Notes: generated by a model not told the origin, from the sequence alone. Shown: positions 27,315-39,956, counted from the first letter of the stretch. The stretch: DNA of 64,000 nt from Echinarachnius parma (GCA_037951105.1 JBAMJV010003334.1:40549-104548); one strand, 5' to 3'. A program made the numbers and translations.

Positions 27315-27555
27315 TGATAAATATGAATGAGAAACAACTTTTCGTTATGAAGATATGATCATGAGAAGATATTCAGAAAATTTTACAAAATGGCGCCTAG
27401 ATGACGTCATCAGTCAAGGTCAGGGTTCAAAACCTTATTTTGCTTTGTCCATATGCCTATATATATGTGTGCCAAATTTCAAGGCACTTGATTGAGCCAT
27501 TTTCAAGTTATCGTGGTAACAAAAAAGTGATTGGAAATAAGAAAAATAAAGAATA

Positions 27556-27722
27556 AAGGCAATTCTAACGAAATTATGAGGTGGTCTGTATGATGTACAG
27601 CCCACCTAATAAAGGCAATTCTAACGAAATTATGAGGTGGTCTGTATGATGTACAGCCCACCTAATAAAGGCAATTCTAACGAAATTATGAGGTGGTCTG
27701 TATGATGTACAGCCCACCTAAT
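27556..27722. repeat. 55-bp hairpin cassette, three copies
   Basis: Three copies are joined directly, with only AATAA between them and without the (AAAT)n spacer of the left pairs. Copy number therefore varies independently of the surrounding unit. Confidence 0.85.
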
Positions 27723-28924
27723 AACTAGAATTGTAATACTTGTTTAGAACAAGTATAGGTGGGCTGGTCGAACTAAAATTAAAGACATAATCAAGGGCTC
27801 ATTTGAGATAGCTTATTGTCTCAGCTACAACATACTCGAAGTTCAGCGTAAACGAAGCTAAAACGAAGAAGATATTGGTCGCGAAAGACGGGAATGTAGA
27901 ATCCAGTTTTGAAAAAAAGTCATGTCCCATAGAGAATACACGCAAAATGTTAAAAAATGACATGCCTCCTTAAATCGCAAAAATACGCCATGATGCCTTT
28001 GTCAAAATGAAAAATCGTGATTATCACATTTGTAGAGAATTGTCTCAGCTAGAACATATCAAAATTTGGAAGAAAATCGATCAACATTTACAGAGATACA
28101 ATCAATTTTCCAAAAATATGCTGACGTCATAATATGCAAATTGAAATTTTGAGTTCGGAGGCCATTATGATGACGCCATGAGTTAATTGAGGGTCAAATG
28201 AGACATGAAATCATATCTCCGACTCATAATCTATCCAAATATGAAAAAAAACTTGGGAGTTCCCATCCATTCTGAAGAGTTACAATGAATTTTGTATAGG
28301 CATGTTTTTGCCCATATATGCTATGTATTACAAGAGCTCGCGCGCACGGACATGTTTCTTGAACGGAAGCTCATTGCGTTTTTACTAGTCAGAAAAAGGT
28401 GAACAAGGTATCAAAATGCTTGGAAAGATGGGCTAAATATGATAACAGAGAAAATTCGGCGATTCTATGTTGCAAAATGCCAGTACGCGCGAAAACGCGC
28501 GCGCATGCGCGTGTGCGCGTTTTTTCGTAAAATGCTTAAAATGGCCTAAAACGTATCCAAAATGAATTTGCGACGATTTTGAACATTTTAAAATTTTGCG
28601 CGCGCGTTGACGCGCGCACGTACGCATGCGCGCGCGTTTTTTGACCTGAAATTGACCGGACGGATATTGACCTTGATCATGATAAATATGAATGAGAAAC
28701 AACTTTTCGTTATGAAGATATGATCATGAGAAGATATTCAGAAAATTTTACAAAATGGCGCCTAGATGACGTCATCAGTCAAGGTCAGGGTTCAAAACCT
28801 TATTTTGCTTTGTCCATATGCCTATATATATGTGTGCCAAATTTCAAGGCACTTGATTGAGCCATTTTCAAGTTATCGTGGTAACAAAAAAGTGATTGGA
28901 AATAAGAAAAATAAAGAATAATAA

Positions 28925-29047
28925 TAAAGGCAATTCTAACGAAATTATGAGGTGGTCTGTATGATGTACAGCCCACCTAATAATAATAAATAAAGGCAAT
29001 TCTAACGAAATTATGAGGTGGTCTGTATGATGTACAGCCCACCTAAT
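28925..29047. repeat. 55-bp hairpin cassette, two copies at the array edge
   Basis: Two copies separated by AATAATAAATA. The second copy is the last recognisable satellite sequence before the flank. Confidence 0.85.
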
Positions 29048-32000
29048 AAGATTACTAGCTGAACTGTTTTTGAAAAGGCCGACTAGCTACGCTTGAATAC
29101 AAAAATACGAAACAAGTTTAACGTACAAAATAAAGCGTTTATAATGTTATCGTACTCGTAGTCACTCAGTCCATAATACGCCAATACAGGCGTATCAAGG
29201 TGACGATAGAAGTGCTTTACTATAGTTGCCTAGCTGAGAATCGTTGCTTGTTCATCAAAACAGCGAATCGACAACGACAAAATCAAATTAATGTTCAAAG
29301 AGAATATTTTAGGTAGTCCATTCACCAACAATTTTAGAAAATTGTTAACCATAATGTGAAAACTCATCAGCATAGTATATTATTTGTTCATGGGTCCGCA
29401 GAGGAAGACTAGTTCCATGTATAAACACTTAAGTAAATGGTCAAGTTAATGCTCCACAACACTTGTACGGCACATATATATATGTATATGTTGCAAATGT
29501 TCATATAGGTAATTTGTGGGCGGCACATTTGGTTTAACATGTTATTTTGAGGCCAGCTTTAACAGTTTGTAAGTGGTGTGAAGAACAGGCATAACAGGAT
29601 GGAGAGGGTTTAAGAGGCGATCGTGGGGCAACATATACTAAAACATACCTCTGGAGATGTAGCGTATATGTGGGACTAACATAAGAAGTCATCACGATCG
29701 TCAGTTCGTATGACAATATAACTATTAATAAACCTGTTTTAAAAGTGGTAACCTGAACAGCCAACCTGCCTAATAGTGGCCACCAAACGCTATCTTTGAG
29801 AAAAGGCAAACATACTTTTTGTATTGGTCACTAGACTAAGTCTACATGATCTACTTCTGCATGCCTATTTGCAAAAGGCCTTAAGGGTGTTCCACACAGA
29901 TTACTTAACTGTAAGTTGGACTTAAACAGTACGGACATCCATTATTTTCATTGACTCTTTTTGGTAAAAATCCTAGGCATACAATATTGTTTAGAATCAT
30001 CGATATTTTTCTATTTTCAAGAATATTTTATGTTTTTCATGTAGAATTTATGGTAATTATAAAATACTTGCATGCTTGCTTAGGAACATATTTTGTACAA
30101 ATGGCTTTCCATACATTTTAAGTCAAACTAAGAGTAAACTTCAACATAGGATCTTTGTGAAACACCCCCCCCCCCCCCCCCCCCGCCTCCTGATCACATA
30201 TCACCAGATAGCGTTAACGGACGCCGGACGAATATAAAATTGGCTGTATTAAATTATCCGTAGGTGAAAGTCTTCTCAATAACTTCATGCGCAAAATATT
30301 TCGCCGGATAGAAAAACGTACCTTAAAGGTGTTGCCACTCGCTCACTTCTTTGATTGAATGACAACACAGCTAAAAGTTGACATTTTCATGGACTGATTT
30401 ATGCAATAATCGAACGCCCCAATCCTTGTTTACATAATATTTTGAAGACACTGGTCATTGGGATGAAATTATACGATTTTAAGCGCCACGAAAATTGGCC
30501 TTTTCTATGCCTGTGTCCGCTCGGGTAGGCTCGCCATTGACTTTGTACATGTGTGACCTCTCTCGCGTTTTCTGTCGATTACGTGCAAAGTCAATACTGA
30601 GCGGATACCAGGATACATAGCAACTACGCAAGCCTCAGTTAAAATCATTAGTTGTCCCGTTTCCGGGATTATTTGTTACAAACAATACTTACTAGTGTCG
30701 TGCTAAGATCCTGAGCTACCACGCCGTGATTCCATTCCGCCTCTAAAATCAATAGGTGATATTTCCGACACAAATCAGAAGATGGTCTAAAAAAGAGACG
30801 CAAATTTCTAAAAACAAGATATCCGCGAGCTACATTCATCTTGGTGCAAAGAGTCTTTTTTCCCCTTTAAATTTAACGTAATGAATTGAACTTTTGGGAA
30901 TGCATTCCGAAAATAGAAAACATCGCGCATACACTTGCACAGCGCGCGTACTGCGCGCAGTAAGGAAGTAGGTCACTTTTCAGGGGTGAACGTTGTGCAT
31001 AATCTGCCTCGGGATGGGAGAAATGGGTGCGCGGATGCCAAAACTTGTATGGTACGTCATGTGACAAGGAACGGACAAGAAATGCATACGAAAGGAGAAG
31101 ATAAAGTAGCGTGCACTTATTTCTCACATCATTAATTTCTTCTTGCCACACAATGAGGTAAATAATATTTTTTTTCAATATTAATTGGTAAATTGTATTA
31201 CAAACATTATCATGAAAGGTGTTTTATTTGTGCCGATCAAGTTCGGTTTGGTTTCGGTATTACTCAACTTACAGGGGAGGGAACATAATGAAATTTTCAC
31301 TCCAACTCCAAGGGGCTATGAATTAAAAGTCATTTTAGGAGCGTTTTGACGTCCCGAGATGGATTAAAAGACGTGCATGGCTAATTTGAATGCATTGTAA
31401 TCACCCTCATTCCAAGCTTTCTCTTATTGTAGTTGTATAACTTTTTGGAAGCAAATATCCTGGCTATTTGTTGAAACCAATGCAAAGCGGCAAAATTGTG
31501 AAACCTCAAACTACCAACAAAAAAGACGACATTGCGACTTCAAACAGTAACAGTAACACATGAGTATACTATCGACACAATTTCACTTGATATATATTTT
31601 AAATCTTAATCGTCTTAATGATTGAAGACTTTTAGAAGACAAATATATTTGGTATACATTGAATTAGGAATTATGCATAAAATATGGAAACATCTTTATA
31701 TCACATTTAACTAAACTCTTCAACTACATGCTAGTAACCGATGGCATTATTAGCATGAGTCGTACATGTTATCATGGTTATAGGCAACCACTCTAAATAC
31801 ACGAGTAATCACTAACAACTATACACTTACACTCAATACATTTATATGTGATATCATGCATTAAATTAGTGCTAACATAGCATAAATTCATGATATCAAC
31901 GAATACACTAGTGATCACAATAATTCGTATTTATAATAATAATAATAATAATAATAAACTAAATGTATTTACCGCATCATATTAATAAAGATATCTATAC

Positions 32001-32145
32001 GCTTTACGTTATATTAAACAAACATCATGAACGTATACATTGAACGTGATATGTATATACACGTCATTATAAACATTTTTGAATTGTATTATTTTCTTAG
32101 AGACAAATCCATACCAATTTGTGATATCAACATTGATACATGATC
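29048..32145. other. Flank without recognisable gene
   Basis: No convincing coding region was found; open frames are short, cysteine- and stop-poor shadows without a family signature. Contents noted are a C20 run at 30165-30184, an (AAT)n tract near 31936-31957, and AT-rich sequence near the 3' end of the Ly6-like gene. At about 29700-29790 there is a stretch (GTGGTAACCTGAACAGCC, TAATAGTGGCCACC) that resembles one at 48915-48975, probably a dispersed repeat. Confidence 0.5.
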
Positions 32146-32393
32146 TCAATAATTATATTTGTAGATGGATGGCCATACGCGGGGAACGTTGTTGCACAGA
32201 TCATCGGTGCAACTGCACGCATTGCCATCGGCGCTAGTGAAGCGTAGTCCTGTGACCGGTAAAGCGTTTGCGAGTATGTCATCGTACATTCTGCGCTGAA
32301 TAGCAATCACGTTATTCATTTCCTCTGTTTCGAAACATCGGTTCTGATTCCCCCCACATCCACGTCCTTCCATGTAGATCGAGAAGTTACCGA
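32146..32393 (-). CDS. Ly6-like gene, exon 3 (second half of LU domain, stop)
   Basis: The acceptor CCCCATGCAG precedes 248 nt that code for residues 78-159 and a TGA stop. It carries the five C-terminal cysteines and the CxC....CN ending. It is homologous to the exon at 51426-51712: both begin x-G-N-F-(S/T), share phase and have the same cysteine order. Unlike that exon it lacks a hydrophobic tail. No clear polyadenylation signal was seen close downstream. Confidence 0.85.
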
Positions 32394-35300
32394 CTGCATG
32401 GGGAAAATGGACAGAAAAGTACTGTTATTATCCATATCAATTATAATGTAACACATTATTCAGTATGCATACAGGAAGATAATAAGGATCATCATTAACA
32501 TCATCAGCATCTCCGTCATCATCGTCATCATCGGCCAGAGCGTGATACCAAGATCATCCCCTGCCTGTCGTTATACAATAGTCATATCATAGTACATACA
32601 CAAATATACACTCAAGTGTTAGTATATTAAAACAAAGGAAAAATAAGTGAGGTTCTGTAATTGTTACAAGGTACCATGCATTGTCGGATGTTCATTCGCG
32701 CCATTAAATAAAAGAACATTTATTTAAGTAATCCATGTGTGTCGGATATGTCGGATGTTGAACACAATGACATTTGAGACTTCAATCCTATATCAATATC
32801 ATTGTAAAATACAATTAGAAGATTTGTGAAAGTTTGAAAGAAAACGTCTACTGTTTACCTAGTGATAAAACACGAATATTGAGTTCATAATTTTAACACC
32901 GAATACTGATGGCCTGCTGTAGATTTGTTGTTGTAATAATCGTCCGTTTGACGAATTCCACACACGTGTATAAGACGGTACATAATTTGCGAGCGCCCAG
33001 CCCAACGACAACGAACTCTGGCCCGCTGAGCAGCCGAAACATTCGGCCAACCCGCAGGCCAGAGCCCGCTATCGCGTGGCGCGCCATCACATTGCATAAT
33101 TTCAAATTAAACAAAAAATTAAATCTAAAGCTCCCTACCATGGGATGATCCCCCACCCCCCCCCCCTCCCCCCCCCCTCCCCCCCCCCCCCCCCAAACCG
33201 CGCATTTCGGTTACTTCGCGCGCTCACTTCAGCTTGGTTGCTCCGCTCCCTCGCATCATCCTCAACTTAATTCTAGCTGATCTACACCACTGCCCGTTCA
33301 TGGGCGCCGGAAGTTGCTCTTCATTGGGGTGGCGCATATTTTGAATTACCAATAAGCCAGTTTGTTATTACATTTTGCGCATGCGCGTAATTACCTATCA
33401 AAACTTCTGGGTCAGGCATCTACGCGGGAGCGAAGTGACCGAGCAGGCGGAGGGTTTGGAAACTTTAGGAATTTTTACACTAGAATGGAGTTATTTGGTG
33501 CATATCGGTGGTGAAATTCTCCAGTTGATATATGATAGAAAATCATTGAATAGTCTTCAATTATTTAAAGGTCGTTTGCATAAATATGAATAATACAAGT
33601 GAGCGAAGCGAGCCCGTAAATGTTGGCAATTTCACATCGGAAATTGCAACTTGTTTCAATATTATTGTATGGGTTGCGCATCTGCAGGTTAGGTAGGCTA
33701 CTTACGGCTCCACATGCAGTATCGGGAGATCCAGAGGTTTTATAATTATACGACCGCGAGCAGAGCAAGCTTGTACATTTTAGCAATTTCGCATCGAAAA
33801 ATTGCCATTTGTTTCAATATTATTATATGAGTATATTTGTTTATGACTTATGCCATGGCGTTATGAAGAGTGATAATTATATAATCCCCGAGGTTGTGAA
33901 ATATCATATATGCGACTGAGAGCGGAGCGAGCTTGAACATTTAGCAATTTTACATCGGAATATATTCGGGGGTATATATTCGTATGTAATACGGCGTTAT
34001 ATATAAGAAAGGGTAATGTATGGACACCCGAGGTTGTGAAATATATGCTACTAGGAGCGGAGGGAGCTTAAAATGTTCGCAATTTCACATCGGACAATTT
34101 TGTTTCAATATTATTATATGGGTATATTCGTGTTATGTCTTATTATATTTATGGGCGCACTACACTAAATTAATGCATTCCCAAATGTGCCCTTTTTACA
34201 CAAATTATTCGGGTGGCATAGCCACCCCAATATTTGTATTGGGGTGGCGCGCGCCACCCCTGACATCCTAGCCTTTAACAAGGCTTCGTGTCTCAAGCAA
34301 GCAATGGCTGCGCTGCATGCAGGATCAGGAACGACTGAACGCCTGATGGAGGCTATCTGGCGAGTGATGAATTCATGTGCGATCCCCTCGCCTTTACGCA
34401 TCTAGTGGCTCATGAATATGCATAAGCTTGATTAAATAAAATCATGCATAGTAGTTGTGATATTTACTGCAATGCACTGAGCACACGTCTTTCTGTCTCT
34501 TCCATTTAAATACAGTGCAGTCACACGTCTCTATGCCTCTCCCATTTAAATATGAACTACGCACGTACGTCCACATACACGCAAAGTACATAGCATTGTA
34601 TACACAAACACATCCCTGTGTAAGCTGTGTGTGTGTTTTGCATTTGCATTGCATCTGACCTTTGTATCGCTTCAGCGTGTACACGTCGATTGTACGTGTG
34701 TTTGTGTGGTATAGTTTGTGCCTTGCGTTGGGGAATGATGCATACTGCATGAGTACGTGATAACCCAGCTTCCTGATTGGGTTCTACCGGTTGGTAGAGG
34801 AATTCAATACTTAACAAAATAAATTCATCGGAGAGCAATCCAGATGAGAAGAGGCTGTCTCGTCAAATGATTGTGCAGGGTAGTCACGCTGTCCAGTCGT
34901 TCCTGCATAATGCATACTATACCGTGCATTCAACTCAGCTCAGACGAGACATGCCTTGTCAAGAGGCTACTGAATTCCCTATTCCGCCACCCATGCTGTT
35001 CGCCTGGACACTTGCACATACATTGACATAAGTGTTCAGAGTACACGATGTACCAGTGAGATTGCATGCTAGACCGGGGGCCCAGAGCGTTTATCTACTT
35101 GAAGAGAGACAAAAGGTTTGATGGTCTCATCATGTTAGTATGTGGCCAAGGGTCAATGAAATGAATTGCTGCCGGGTCACAGCCTGTACCCTAAGCCTAG
35201 GAAAATGACCGGCGGTCAGGTTATAGTCCCAGAATGCAATTCAGTGCGGCGCGACCACCGCGGCGCACCAGTACACAACTCTATGTTTTCGTATCGCTCG

Positions 35301-38300
35301 TTCGCATACGCGGAGTAATGCGTGCGGGTTTCTTGCCAGCGTCGCCTGTTCGCTGTGTATTTCTTGCAGAATTTGGCTTTAGAAGCAACAAATTGCGCTC
35401 TGTTGGGGTTTTTTTTTTTTTCTCCAAATATGGGTATTTATTAATCGAATCATGTATTTTGAAAGTGTAAAAGTGTCTACTTTAAGTCAACGAATGTGAA
35501 ATTAGGAAAGTAAAAACCCATCATGTGTATCAATTTGTTCATTACGGGGAGTTTTGTATCACACTAACGTTCCTTTCGTTAATGAAAGATATTTACGAAT
35601 TGATATTTCAAATTATCCACTGGATCGTCAGAACCGTGTGTAAAGTGATTGCAATCAGTTAGTGAATACCACTTTGTATGTGTGCTCATTGACATCTTGC
35701 AATGGAGTGGATGAGATATGGTCCCCCGCCCAATGTTTGACTGCAAGTGTAAGTGTGTGTATTTATGAGAATATCAGATTATGTTAGATAGGGTTTCCCG
35801 GTCAATTTCGTCTAAATGCGCGCTTGGATCGACATATCGTAATTCAAATTCGTTTTTAGTCATTCATATTGAGTAATAGAGCAGCCAACTTCACATTTGC
35901 GCCATTATATTTTAAGCGATCGGTGCTATTTTTCGTCAATGGTTAATCAAATTCATCACTTATCACTAAAATCGATTTTGGGATCGGTTCAATATAGAAC
36001 AACTATCACATGAAATGTGTTTGTTAGTTTGTAGGTGTTTGTTTGTGTGTATGTACGGTTGCATACTTAAATGTAGAACGGGGGCCCAGAGCGTTTATCT
36101 AGTTGAAGATAGTAACATTATTTGAGAGTCAAGTCTTTGTTGATTGTGTTCATGTAATTTAAATTAAATGTGCAATTCTGGAAATTGATCACCCGTTATA
36201 AACGAAATTGAATGCACAAACAAGCGACTGCGATCCAGCTTGCCGTATCAAATTGAATGCACATAATATGAAACTAGCGCCCATTGGTGAAATTGAATGC
36301 CCATTTGCGAATTTGAATTCTGCGGTTGGACATTTGAGTACCCATAAAAAATAAAATATACATGCTCGGAATATGAATTTGAATGACCAAAGTGACTCCT
36401 CCGCGGCAATTGCATGAATTTGAATGCGCATAAACGAATTTGGCCGCGTAATGTAGGAAATGAGACGGAAAAAACCTATATAAAATTATAATTAATATAT
36501 TAATTTATTAAAAAAATTGGCAAACTTTGTCTAAAATAACTAGGTACTTCATTATGTGAACGCACAGGTGCATAATAATCATGCAAACAAGTATTGGCAT
36601 ATCAATAATTATGTAAGTCCAGTTTATCCGGCAGATATTCCAATCAAATCCTGTCGATTGTTGTATTTAGGTTTTCCGGGCCAATTTCGTCAAAATAGCG
36701 AGCACTTCTGTAAACCTGCTGGTTACAATATTCAATTCTAAACTCCAGAACATTCATCTTCGTCGAATTGCATTCAGTTTGCAACAGCAACGTATTCAAA
36801 TTGGTCAGAATGTCAAACAATTTGGCGATACATATCCGTCATTAAAATTCGTGCCATTTTTCTTGACCTTATACATGTTATAGATTTCGGACCGATTTGG
36901 GTTTTCTATTTCGTTTTCAGACGTGCTAAAAAGCACATCTAGCATTCAAATAAAAAGGATCAGAGAATTATATAATTTGAACCAATCCCAAAATCGATTT
37001 TAGTGATAAGTGATGAATTTGAATAACCATTGACGAAAAATAACACTCATCGCTTACAATATAATGGCGCAAATGTGAAGTTGGCTGCTCTGTTACTCAA
37101 TATGAATGACTAAAAACGAATTTGAATTACGATAATATGTCGATCCAAGCGCGCATATAGACGAAATTGACTGGGAAACCCTATCTAACAGAATCTGATA
37201 TTCTCATAAATACACACACTTACACTTGCAGTCAAACATTGGGCGGGGGACCATATCTAATCCACTCCATTGCAAGATGTCAATGAGCACAAATACAAAG
37301 TGGTATTCACTTACTCATTGCAATCACTTTACACACGGTTCTGACGATCCAGTGGATAATTTGACATATCAATTCGTAAATATCTTTCATTAACGAAAGG
37401 AACGTTAGTGTGATACAAAACTCCCCGTAATGAACAAATTGATACACATGATGGGTTTTTTATTTTCCTAATTTCACATTCTTTGACTTAATCTCGGTAA
37501 ACAGTTTTACACCTTCAAAATACATGATTCGGTTAATAAATACGCATATTTGGAAGAAAAAAATAACCCCGACAGAACGCAATTTGTCGCAATGTTTCGA
37601 ATTTTCGAATGTTTATGGGTACTCAAATGTCAAACCGCAGACTTCAAATTCGCAAATTAGCATTCAATCTCACCAATTGGCGCTAGTTTCATATTATGTG
37701 CATTCAATTTGATACAAGCTGGATCGCAGTCGTTTGTTTGTGCATTCAATTTCGTTTATAATGGGTGATCAATTTCCAGAATTGCACATGTAATTTAAAT
37801 TACATAAACACAATTCACAAATACTTGACTCTCAAAAAATTTGACTCGTTTCAACTAGATAAACGATCTGGGTGTATATGCAACCGTATATAAACACATA
37901 CAAACACCTACAAACTAACAAACACATTTCATGTGATAGTTGTCCTATATTACACATAATGGGTATTTTACTTTCCTAATTTCATATTCTTTGACTTAAA
38001 ATAGACAGTTTTACACCTTCAAAATACATGATTCGATTAATAAATACCCATATTTCGAGAAAAAAATAACCCCGACAGAGCGCAATTTGTCCCTTCTAAA
38101 GCCAAATTCTGCGAGAAATACACAGCGAACAGGCGACGCTGGCAAGAAACCCGCACGCATTACTCCGCGTATGCGAACGAGCGATACGAAAACATAGAGT
38201 TGTGTTCTGGTGCGCCGCGGTGGTCGCGCCGCACTGAATTGCATTCTGGGACTATAACCTGACCGCCGGTCTTTTCCCGTTCACCCTTCAGGGCTACTGG

Positions 38301-39956
38301 CTGGCCCCCCGTACATGATTAAACTGCTGTCATTGGTGTTTTCGTTATCTCTGTTGTGAAATACTTCTATTGTAAAAGAAATTAGCCATGTCTCTTTTCA
38401 ACTAAAGGAAATTAGCCATTTCTCTTTTCAGCTATATAACACCACGTGGGTGGGGCACTTTGGGGCTACTGTCTAGGGCCCCGTACAAGATAAAATTACT
38501 GGCATTGCTGTTTTCATAATAGGTACCCCCTAATGAACGATATCCACCAACTTTTGTCCTTGTCGGTCTTCAACTAGATAAATGTGTTTTTGACCGCCCT
38601 TTTTGGACCCCCTAGGCTTAGGGTACAGGCTGTGACCCGGCAGCAATTCATTTCATTGACCCTTGGCCACATACTAACATGATGAGACCATCAAACCTTT
38701 TGTCTCTCTTCAACTAGATAAACGCTCTGGGCCCCCGGTCTATGCTCCTTGTTTCGCAAACACAGTACCGGAAATAAAAGAGATAATATGAACAACTTAC
38801 ATTTGGTGTTGGAGTATGTAAATGTAAACTCGTCCGTCTCACATCCGCCGAAGTCAGAACAATCCAATATCTTGCCGGTATTGTTCGCACACATTTCATT
38901 CTCAGGCACGCTATAGGGCTTATCCACTAAACTGGATCTCAGCGTAACGCAGTGGTAGCACCTTTGTGCGTTGCCTGTAAAACAAACAAAACATCATTAA
39001 TCTATTTTTTCGTGTTGGCCATGCTCTTTTGTTAATGACGCAAAACACCAGTTTGCGACGGGATGGGGAACGGGGGAGGGGAAGAGCGCGGGACAACATT
39101 TGCCGTTTCCAATATGGATCTATACAGGGTGGTCCAAAAACCACGAAACGGGGCACTTCTCAAAAGAAAGTAACAAAATTAACATGTCCATCAGACAGGG
39201 TGTCCTTTCTTATGAACAACGATACCAAGACAAGTTAGTTTGGATGTGTAGTTGTTGTTCTAGGGTGCTCTGAGTGAGTCCATGTCAGGTTCCTATTTTT
39301 GTCAATTTGTACCAAGTCAGTGTCTGATAAATGAAACTTACTGCCCGTTATACTACTGACCACTCATGCCCATTCTCCCGGCACCGCTCGGCACACAGCT
39401 GAATGCATACTAACACTGGCGCGCGGAATACTTGCGTGTCCAATGATATGTCGGGCAGTAAGTCTCATTTATTCGGCAGTAACTTGGTACAAATTGACAA
39501 AAAAGGGAACCCGACATGGTCTCACTCGAGGGCCCGAAAAACGAAAACTACACGTCCAAACTATCTTTTCTTGGCATCGTTGTTCATTGGAAGGACAACC
39601 TATCCGACGACATGTTCATTGCGTTACTTTAATTTGGGAAGTGCCCCGTCCGTTTCTGTTTTGGCCACCTTGTACACCTAGTTATCTAGCTATAACAAAT
39701 ACGATAACAACCATGAACACTAATTCTAAGGCTTAAACTGAAACGGTTTTTATTTTACATTCAATGGACACATGGAGTATGTAACCGCTGTATGTTATTT
39801 GTTTTATCGAACAAATATTCCATATTGTCTGTGTTAAAACTTTAATATGATAATGCAGATAAAAGATAATGTCGAAACAAAGAACATGCTAATTTTACCT
39901 TGCGCTAGGCAGGCGGCAAAAATGAGAAACATCACAAGATTTCCCAGTGGCGCCAT
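32146..39956 (-). CDS. Ly6/uPAR-domain small secreted protein, three exons
   Basis: Joining exons 39956-39899, 38974-38801 and 32393-32146 gives 480 nt including TGA, a 159-residue protein. Residues 1-20 form a signal peptide with a hydrophobic core (LVMFLIFAACLA). The mature part has ten cysteines at 25, 28, 48, 58, 64, 90, 97, 137, 139 and 144. It starts CYHC and ends CSCTDDLCN, the classic Ly6/uPAR three-finger arrangement with the invariant terminal Cys-Asn. Two N-glycosylation sequons are present (N50, N80). Only 15 polar or aromatic residues follow the CN, so there is no GPI-anchor tail and the product is probably secreted. Both introns are phase 1 and GT-AG, as is usual for this family. 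The specific ligand is unknown. Members act as membrane or secreted modulators of receptors, immunity or septate-junction assembly; which applies here cannot be told. Confidence 0.85.
33195..34430. repeat. Diverged GAGCGAAGCGAGC-type tandem repeats in intron 2
   Basis: A motif of the form GAGCGGAGCGAGCTTG, followed by CAATTTCACATCGGAA and GTTTCAATATTATTATATGG, recurs at about 33600, 33765, 33918 and 34056 with a spacing of roughly 140-165 bp. A CTCCGCTCCCTCGC segment at about 33240 is the same motif inverted. Around 34210-34262 two GGGTGGC/GCCACCCC palindromes occur. This is probably the remains of a transposable element. No coding domain was recognised. A mixed C-rich run at 33150-33194 lies beside it. 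Confidence 0.6.
35071..38741. mobile_element. 3.67-kb composite foldback (long inverted repeat) element in the Ly6-like intron
   Basis: The element begins AGACCGGGGGCCCAGAGCG and ends with its reverse complement, CGCTCTGGGCCCCCGGTCT. It is flanked by the 5-bp direct repeat ATGCT (35066-35070 and 38742-38746), a likely target-site duplication. The outer about 130 bp of each arm are almost identical, and further blocks match in inverted order (35226-35470 with 37990-38260; 35500-35990 with 36975-37470; 36120-36300 with 37640-37860). Internal copies of the terminal motif near 36080 and 37870, and a duplicated block at 37440-37600 and 37970-38100, show nested or rearranged arms. About 330 bp (38274-38600) exist only in the right arm. 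No transposase was found, so it is non-autonomous; the superfamily is not assigned. Confidence 0.85.
38801..38974 (-). CDS. Ly6-like gene, exon 2 (first half of LU domain)
   Basis: 174 nt lie between a strong acceptor (TTGTTTTACAG) and the donor GTAAGT. The exon encodes residues 20-77 with the CYHC start and the cysteines at 48, 58 and 64. The exon is symmetrical (phase 1 at both ends). The 3671-bp foldback element in the next intron ends only 58 bp past the donor. Read-through beyond the donor stays open for about 36 codons, which explains the longer open frame in the region. Confidence 0.85.
39125..39672. mobile_element. mariner-like foldback MITE in intron 1 of the Ly6-like gene
   Basis: The ends CAGGGTGGTCCAAAA and TTTTGGCCACCTTG are inverted repeats flanked by TA on both sides, as for Tc1/mariner elements. 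The inverted arms extend well over 200 bp (GGGGCACTTC with GAAGTGCCCC; CAATTTGTACCAAGT with ACTTGGTACAAATTG). It has no transposase and is 548 bp long. It lies between exons 1 and 2 of the Ly6-like gene. Confidence 0.85.
39899..39956 (-). CDS. Ly6-like gene, exon 1 (signal peptide)
   Basis: ATG at 39956 opens a 58-nt coding exon for a 19-residue hydrophobic signal peptide plus the first base of codon 20. It ends CAAG before the donor GTAAAA at 39898. The upstream context GAAAATGG is acceptable for initiation. An in-frame stop search further upstream was not needed, because the length and hydrophobicity fit a complete signal peptide. The transcription start was not identified. Confidence 0.82.

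Larger units (their letters stand above)
1..29047. repeat. 1206-bp satellite tandem array, right end
   Basis: A unit of about 1206 bp repeats head to tail. Unit starts, taken from the same landmark (TGATAAATATGAATGAG), fall at 1, 1207, 2413, 3619, 4953, 6159, 7365, 8699, 9272, 10469, 11672, 12878, 14084, 15290, 16487, 17693, 18899, 20097, 21303, 22509, 23706, 24912, 26118, 27315 and 28680. Units look nearly identical by eye, differing by scattered substitutions, a 9-bp length change in an AAT tract, and hairpin-cassette insertions. The array enters from the left edge and stops sharply near 29047. Each unit is AT-rich but carries two GC-rich alternating purine-pyrimidine tracts. An 89-codon minus-strand frame recurs in most units, but nothing suggests it is translated. 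A centromeric, subtelomeric or interstitial location cannot be decided from the sequence. Confidence 0.98.
27315..29047. repeat. Terminal satellite units rich in hairpin cassettes
   Basis: The last full unit (27315-28679, 1365 bp) carries three cassette copies back to back. The final partial unit (28680-29047) breaks off inside a two-copy cassette cluster. Unique-looking sequence begins at GATTACTAGCTGAAC. The array therefore ends at the cassette rather than at a random point in the unit. Confidence 0.85.

Noticed and set aside
1..29047. CRISPR-like array
   Set aside because: The repeat unit is about 1.2 kb with no short repeat-spacer pattern. The genome is eukaryotic.
30873..31178. A 101-codon minus-strand frame
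   Set aside because: No recognisable domain, no splice support, and the opposite strand is equally open over part of it.
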